The notes under the pieces are model-generated. The model had not been told where the DNA came from. It saw nothing but the letters and a program-made list of their open reading frames with translations, and ran no database searches. A program made the translations under genes and the position numbers. Positions 6,835 through 9,224 of a stretch of 9,224 nt of DNA are shown here, piece after piece. The stretch lies in the NCBI GenBank assembly GCA_049977145.1, contig JBMFGW010000127.1, forward strand, positions 1-9,224, written 5' to 3'. Positions within the stretch are counted from its first letter, which is position 1; each line of letters begins with the position of its first letter. This DNA is from JAMDCX01 sp049977145. Its GTDB lineage: Bacteria; Planctomycetota; Phycisphaerae; WQYP01.

Positions 6835-6872
6835 AGTCCTTTTCACTGATCAAGGAACACTGATCACGGATC
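6835..6872 (+). repeat. 38-bp direct repeat, copy 2
   Basis: Identical to 6364-6401. It is followed directly by the ATGACGATGGGGG block that also occurs at 6614-6626. Confidence 0.85.
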
Positions 6873-6908
6873 AATGACGATGGGGGAAAGGTTTGCTTTG
6901 CGAATTTC

Positions 6909-6935
6909 AAGTGGGCCAAGTGGGCCAAGTGGTTT
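6909..6935 (+). repeat. AAGTGGGCC nonamer array
   Basis: Two identical AAGTGGGCC units and one AAGTGGTTT follow GAATTTC, the same lead-in that precedes the AAGGTGTCC array at 6674. The two arrays therefore occupy equivalent places in two copies of a larger module but have different unit sequences. Confidence 0.8.
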
Positions 6936-7197
6936 TGCAGTATTGATCAGTATTATCAGTATTGATCAGTAATTGCAGTACTGGGCAATATTGGGCCCTT
7001 CGCTTTAATGAGCGACGGGATTGGTGCTGCGGTGGTGGCTGCAATGCTTCCCCGGCTCCTGTTCAGGATTCTTTTCCGCGATCACTGTGGCGGCATGTTA
7101 TTTACTTTTCAAACGGCGGCAAGCCACCAATGATCAATGACCACTGATCACTGATCAATAGGTGGGCAGACGCCGTGCGGCATCGCTTTAGAACCCA

Positions 7198-7274
7198 GAA
7201 TCCGGAATTCAGAATCCAGAACCTGGAATCCAATGATGTCGTACAACGCTATAGGCGCGGACGGGGGAGATAAG
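7198..7274 (+). repeat. 77-bp direct repeat, copy 1 (copy 2 at 7562-7638)
   Basis: The 77 bases beginning GAATCCGGAATTCAG are identical in both copies. Copy 2 starts on the first base after the N run, so one copy may be an assembly artefact or the repeat that broke the assembly. Confidence 0.9.
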
Positions 7275-7336
7275 CGCGGAACGAGGACGCAGGAGCGAGG
7301 AGTTAGCAGTTAATGACGATGGTGAAAGACGATTAG

Positions 7337-7363
7337 CCACAGAGGACTCAGAGGCCACAGAGT
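7337..7363 (+). repeat. CCACAGAGG nonamer triplet
   Basis: CCACAGAGG, ACTCAGAGG and CCACAGAGT lie end to end. They belong to the same family as 6219-6245. Confidence 0.85.
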
Positions 7364-7371
7364 TTTGGGAT

Positions 7372-7435
7372 AACCGCAAAGCAGCGTAAGAACGCAAAGA
7401 CGCGACATTACGACGACCACGACGATATTCACCAC
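7372..7435 (+). repeat. 64-bp direct repeat, copy 1 (copy 2 at 7846-7909)
   Basis: Sixty-three of 64 positions match. The unit begins with AACGCAAAG-type nonamers and continues with CGACGACCACGACGAT, ending ATTCACCAC. A diverged inverted relative of its left half is at about 8757-8787. Confidence 0.88.
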
Positions 7436-7463
7436 AAAGAGGCGATCAATGATCAATGACCAC

Positions 7464-7551
7464 TGATCACTGACCAATACTGATAATACTGATAATACTG
7501 ATACTACTGATCAAGGCCACGTATTTTTTGGAAAGCTGTGCCGAAACACGC
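7464..7551 (+). repeat. 88-bp module, copy 2, cut by the gap
   Basis: It matches 6466-6553 at 86 of 88 positions; the two differences turn GGTAAT/GGTACT into GATAAT/GATACT. It ends at the base before the N run. Confidence 0.9.
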
Positions 7552-7561
7552 NNNNNNNNNN
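7552..7561. other. Assembly gap (10 Ns)
   Basis: Ten Ns are flanked on the left by a copy of 6466-6553 and on the right by a copy of 7198-7274. The true length and even the adjacency of the two sides are uncertain. Confidence 0.98.
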
Positions 7562-7638
7562 GAATCCGGAATTCAGAATCCAGAACCTGGAATCCAATGA
7601 TGTCGTACAACGCTATAGGCGCGGACGGGGGAGATAAG
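7562..7638 (+). repeat. 77-bp direct repeat, copy 2
   Basis: Identical to 7198-7274, then diverging: copy 1 continues with GCGGAACGAGG, copy 2 with TGTTCAGTGTTCAG heptamers. Confidence 0.9.
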
Positions 7639-7721
7639 TGTTCAGTGTTCAGTAGATAAGGGATTATTAGCCTTGGCGTGGCTCCGCCGGAACCAAAACG
7701 TCTTTTCCACAGATTTCGTGG

Positions 7722-7770
7722 TAGGAGTTAGAAGGTAGAAGTTGGAAGTTAGAAAGTTTTCAGTGTTCAG
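7722..7770 (+). repeat. TAGAAGT-type heptamer array
   Basis: Seven consecutive heptamers are in register: TAGGAGT, TAGAAGG, TAGAAGT, TGGAAGT, TAGAAAG, TTTTCAG, TGTTCAG. The array changes family from TAGAAGT to TGTTCAG without losing its 7-bp register. An inverted counterpart lies at about 8911-8965. Confidence 0.85.
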
Positions 7771-7791
7771 TCTGGCGTAACGACTGGGGGG
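7762..7791 (+). repeat. 30-bp inverted repeat, left arm (right arm 8888-8917)
   Basis: The 30 bases starting AGTGTTCAGTCTGGCG and ending in GGGGGG are perfectly inverted at 8888-8917. The arms belong to longer related modules in opposite orientation on either side of the helix-turn-helix gene. Confidence 0.88.
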
Positions 7792-7845
7792 AATTCACAA
7801 GGAGGCGATTTCAATGATCAACGACCAATTAGGAACAACGGAGGG

Positions 7846-7909
7846 AACCGCAAAGCAGCATAAGAACGCAAAGACGCGACATTACGACGACCACGACGAT
7901 ATTCACCAC
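7846..7909 (+). repeat. 64-bp direct repeat, copy 2
   Basis: Matches 7372-7435 at 63 of 64 positions. It is followed by AAGACACAACGACACG, another CACAAAG-type stretch. Confidence 0.88.
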
Positions 7910-8042
7910 CAAGACACAACGACACGAAGGTACAACGGTAATGAGGGGATTTGAACCCACTGAACAATGACCAGTGATCGCTGACCAATACTGATAAGAC
8001 TGATCAAGGCCACGGATTTTTGGGAAACAGTGTCGGAAGGCG

Positions 8043-8085
8043 CTATTAAGAAATCTTTGCACGCTGCGAAGAACTTGATGGATTG
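8043..8085 (+). repeat. Core repeat unit, copy C
   Basis: It contains AAATCTTTGCACGCTGCGAA and ends GATGGATTG. It is preceded, as copy A is, by GATC heptamers, ACTGATAAG and ACTGATCAAGGCCACG (about 7964-8014). It is followed by GCACAGAGG/CGCAGAGAA nonamers. Confidence 0.85.
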
Positions 8086-8199
8086 TGGCACAGAGGCGCA
8101 GAGAAACAAATTAACCACGAGGTAACGGAGGTGAACGGAACCCCCAAGGTGACGGATGATAGAGGACGGGTTACAGTGTATGCTACGGGTTGCGAGATT

Positions 8200-8227
8200 T
8201 TGCCATCCATTCCTCAACGGATGGCAA
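8200..8227. promoter_or_regulatory. Perfect 9-bp inverted repeat upstream of the HTH gene
   Basis: TTGCCATCC (8200-8208) and GGATGGCAA (8219-8227) are exact inverses separated by 10 bases. It could be an operator half-site pair or an RNA hairpin that insulates the gene from transcription through the repeats. No T-run follows directly, so an intrinsic terminator is not supported. Confidence 0.5.
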
Positions 8228-8230
8228 GAG

Positions 8231-8259
8231 TTGCTTTCTACCGAATTCGGTAGTATTAT
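8231..8259 (+). promoter_or_regulatory. Putative promoter with a 16-bp palindromic operator in its spacer
   Basis: The element TATTAT (8254-8259) matches the -10 consensus at 5 of 6 positions. A poorer -35 candidate TTGCTT (8231-8236) lies 17 bases upstream. The perfect palindrome CTACCGAATTCGGTAG (8238-8253) fills the spacer. This is a classical arrangement for a repressor site, and the downstream gene encodes a likely DNA-binding protein, so autoregulation is a reasonable inference. Transcription would start about 7 nt after the -10, at or next to ATG 8267, implying a leaderless mRNA. Confidence 0.5.
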
Positions 8260-8266
8260 TTCTTTT

Positions 8267-8665
8267 ATGCGCAAGCCTACCAACATGAAACAGCAGGAAT
8301 CTAAAAACATTCGTTTCGATGCGTCACAGATCAGGCCACCTTCCGCGGCGGCACTGCAACGCATTGCGCGGGCCAGTTCACAACCTGTTGACACCGGCGA
8401 TATAGCCGAGGTACGCCATCTTAAACGTCATGGCCCGATATGGAATGCCGTGGCCGAGGGAATGCGCCGGCAATCATTGTCCGGCCATCGGCTGTGGAAG
8501 CTGGCCCGTCCATTTTGCCCGCAGATGCCCGAGTCGGCGGTATACGAGTTTCTCGCGGACAAGCGGTCGGTACGCGTTGAGTATGCGGATGCCATGCTCC
8601 AGGCGTTGGGAGTGCGCTCGATAGCGTTGCGGCCAGTAGCGGGTGGTAAGAGGCGTGCCGGATAA
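8267..8665 (+). CDS. Small helix-turn-helix (Xre/Cro-like) DNA-binding protein
   Basis: This 132-residue protein is the only convincing gene in the repeat island. Residues about 60-122 fit an Xre/Cro-type fold: a first helix (IWNAVAEGMRRQ, 58-69), SGHRLWKLARP (72-82), MPESAVYEFLADKRS (87-101, the recognition-helix region with the typical F-L-x-x-K-R-S end) and VEYADAMLQALGV (104-116, matching the usual tad-L-ALG helix). The first 55 residues are polar and unassigned; the C-terminus is basic (GGKRRAG). ATG 8267 is preferred because the promoter would start transcription there; ATG 8285 is the alternative and neither has a Shine-Dalgarno. The frame is open back to 8156, through the operator, which is unlikely to be coding. 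No toxin, integrase or phage gene lies beside it. It may regulate itself through the 16-bp palindrome; other targets are unknown. Confidence 0.72.
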   Translation: MRKPTNMKQQESKNIRFDASQIRPPSAAALQRIARASSQPVDTGDIAEVRHLKRHGPIWNAVAEGMRRQSLSGHRLWKLARPFCPQMPESAVYEFLADKRSVRVEYADAMLQALGVRSIALRPVAGGKRRAG

Positions 8666-8669
8666 AAAC

Positions 8670-8705
8670 CGCAGCGGTCTTTCGCTGTGCTGGATATTCT
8701 TTTTT
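8670..8705 (+). terminator. Weak terminator candidate after the HTH gene
   Basis: CGCAGCG (8670-8676) and CGCTGTG (8683-8689) form a 7-bp stem with one G-U pair around a 6-nt loop, starting 5 nt after the stop codon. A T6 run follows only 10 nt later (8700-8705), farther than in a normal intrinsic terminator. Confidence 0.3.
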
Positions 8706-8791
8706 CTGTGATCCCTGTGGCAGTTCGTTGTGTCTTTGTGGTAAATGTTTCGTCGTTCTTTGCGTTCTTACGCTCCTTTGCGGTTGTCCCC

Positions 8792-8875
8792 GTTGTTCGT
8801 TGGTCATTGATCATTGATCGTTGTTCGTTGATCATTGCTCATTGGCCATTGCTCATTGCTCATTGATCATTGCTC
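8792..8875 (+). repeat. Twelve-unit heptamer array, consensus RTTGNTC
   Basis: Twelve consecutive 7-bp units in perfect register (84 bp) vary among GTTGTTC, GTTGGTC, ATTGATC, GTTGATC, ATTGCTC and ATTGGCC. On the other strand these are GATCAAT-type units, the same family as 7443-7477. It is the longest uninterrupted array in the window. Confidence 0.92.
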
Positions 8876-8887
8876 GTTGAATTCTCC

Positions 8888-8917
8888 CCCCCCAGTCGTT
8901 ACGCCAGACTGAACACT
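8888..8917 (-). repeat. 30-bp inverted repeat, right arm
   Basis: Perfect reverse complement of 7762-7791, within a C8 tract followed by the unit CAGTCGTTACGCCAGAC. The arms are about 1.1 kb apart. Confidence 0.88.
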
Positions 8918-8945
8918 GAACACTGAACACTGAAAACTGAAAACT
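8911..8945 (+). repeat. GAACACT heptamer array
   Basis: Three GAACACT and two GAAAACT units lie in register. They are the inverse of the TGTTCAG/TTTTCAG units at 7757-7770 and are followed by two CTACCTC heptamers. Confidence 0.9.
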
Positions 8946-9010
8946 TTCCAGCTTCTACCTCCTACCTCCTGCGTTCTGGTTTAGCCTCCGTTGTTCATTG
9001 TTCACTGTTC

Positions 9011-9185
9011 CAAGCACCGAATCGCTTACCGGTAAAGCTTCCCGCGGGTTCGTCTGGATGGGCATGGGTTAGTCCCGGCTTTTGTGGACGGGTGTTGGGC
9101 TCGGGCTTGCGTATTTTCATCAGGGAACATAGGGTGTACCGCAATAAAATGGTGGAAACCCTGATTTGCTAAAGGGCCATGACTG
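9011..9185. other. Intergenic stretch after the island, no gene seen
   Basis: The repeats stop here. The stretch has two neighbouring perfect palindromes, TTACCGGTAA (9026-9035) and CCCGCGGG (9041-9048). A G-rich segment with several GGG runs follows to about 9107, though its loops are too uneven for a convincing quadruplex. It may hold the promoter of a gene to the right. Confidence 0.35.
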
Positions 9186-9224
9186 ATGGCGGATAGGCCG
9201 GTGATAATAACGCAATTGGACGGG
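9186..9224 (+). CDS. Possible start of a gene running off the right edge
   Basis: ATG 9186 opens a frame of 13 codons (MADRPVIITQLDG) that is still open at the window end. AAAGGG at 9171-9176 provides a Shine-Dalgarno 9 nt upstream. The residues look protein-like but are too few to name a family. It could be chance. Confidence 0.35.
   Translation, partial: MADRPVIITQLDG

Larger units (their letters stand above)
6217..8150. repeat. Mosaic repeat island, left part (no protein-coding gene)
   Basis: Almost two kilobases are built from short units with 7-bp or 9-bp period and from longer duplicated blocks. Heptamer families seen are GATCAAT/GACCACT, ATTCAGT and TAGAAGT. Nonamer families are CCACAGAGG, ACTGATAAT, AAGATGCTC and AACGCAAAG. 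Open frames across it are products of the periodicity and not genes. Heptameric short tandem repeats of comparable design (STRR) are known from filamentous cyanobacteria; CACAGAGG-type arrays I recall from planctomycete-like and other environmental genomes. The function of either is not established. There is no transposase, integrase or CRISPR structure in this stretch. Confidence 0.85.
8697..9010. repeat. Mosaic repeat island, right part, inverted relative to the left part
   Basis: The same unit families as on the left appear here in reverse complement: CTGTGGCA/TTTGTGGT, CTTTGCGTT nonamers, ATTGATC heptamers, the CCCCCCAGTCGTTACGCC block, GAACACT heptamers and CTACCTC heptamers. The order mirrors 7722-7909. 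There is no gene in it. Confidence 0.82.

Noticed and set aside
6300..7560. CRISPR array
   Set aside because: Units of 7 and 9 bp are adjacent without spacers, and there are no cas genes.
7937..7960. Minus-strand sequence resembling a tRNA T-arm (GGGTTCAAATCCC)
   Set aside because: The T-stem pairs poorly and no D-arm, anticodon arm or acceptor stem is found upstream. It could be a remnant but is more likely chance.
7829..8394. Minus-strand frames of 77 and 163 codons crossing the 64-bp repeat, the core unit and the HTH upstream region
   Set aside because: Their sequence is the translation of repeats in two different frames, and they run through the operator and the HTH gene start.
6217..9000. 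Insertion sequence or integron
   Set aside because: No transposase or integrase frame, and no terminal inverted repeats with target duplications could be identified. The inverted modules around the HTH gene are internally repetitive, so a mobile-element call is not supported.
9059..9107. G-quadruplex in the G-rich stretch
   Set aside because: Only three GGG runs are closely spaced; using a fourth would need a loop of more than 20 bases.

Overview
The window carries ordinary bacterial housekeeping genes in its first two thirds (about 1-6100) and a gene-poor island of short-period repeats in its last third (about 6100-9000). No taxonomic marker such as rRNA is present. The mix of moderate GC, a class I ketol-acid reductoisomerase with an unusual cofactor loop, an SppA-type lipoprotein protease, and CACAGAGG/GATCAAT repeat islands suggests an uncultured Planctomycetota-like bacterium (possibly Phycisphaerae). 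That placement is inference from general familiarity, not proof. A run of ten Ns at 7552-7561 shows the sequence is a scaffold from a draft or metagenomic assembly.

Layout, plus strand: a stretch with no convincing gene (1-332); a beta-ketoacyl-ACP synthase-like condensing enzyme with an intact Cys-His-His triad (333-1553); ilvC, ketol-acid reductoisomerase of branched-chain amino acid synthesis, behind a recognisable promoter (1673-2695); a small VOC/glyoxalase-fold metalloprotein (2746-3171); and an S49 (SppA-like) lipoprotein protease (3234-4436). The last three are close together and probably co-transcribed. A CPA1-type K+(Na+)/H+ antiporter with a C-terminal RCK_C domain converges on them from the minus strand (4475-6013).

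The rest, about 6217-9000, is a mosaic of heptamer arrays (GATCAAT, GAACACT, TAGAAGT and ATTCAGT families) and nonamer arrays (CCACAGAGG, ACTGATAAT, AAGATGCTC and AACGCAAAG families). Longer duplicated modules of 38, 77, 88 and 64 bp are laid over these. One small gene sits inside the island: a 132-residue helix-turn-helix protein (8267-8665). Its putative promoter has a perfect 16-bp palindrome filling the -35/-10 spacer, and repeat modules in opposite orientation flank it. A 13-codon open start of a further gene may run off the right edge.

The most interesting link between the two parts is that a core unit of the island (6553-6595, 8043-8085) also occurs, inverted, at 3279-3321 inside the 5' end of the sppA-like reading frame. 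There, together with a nonamer array, it appears to have added about 45 residues between the Shine-Dalgarno/ATG and the lipoprotein signal peptide. This looks like a repeat that spread into a gene while keeping it open.
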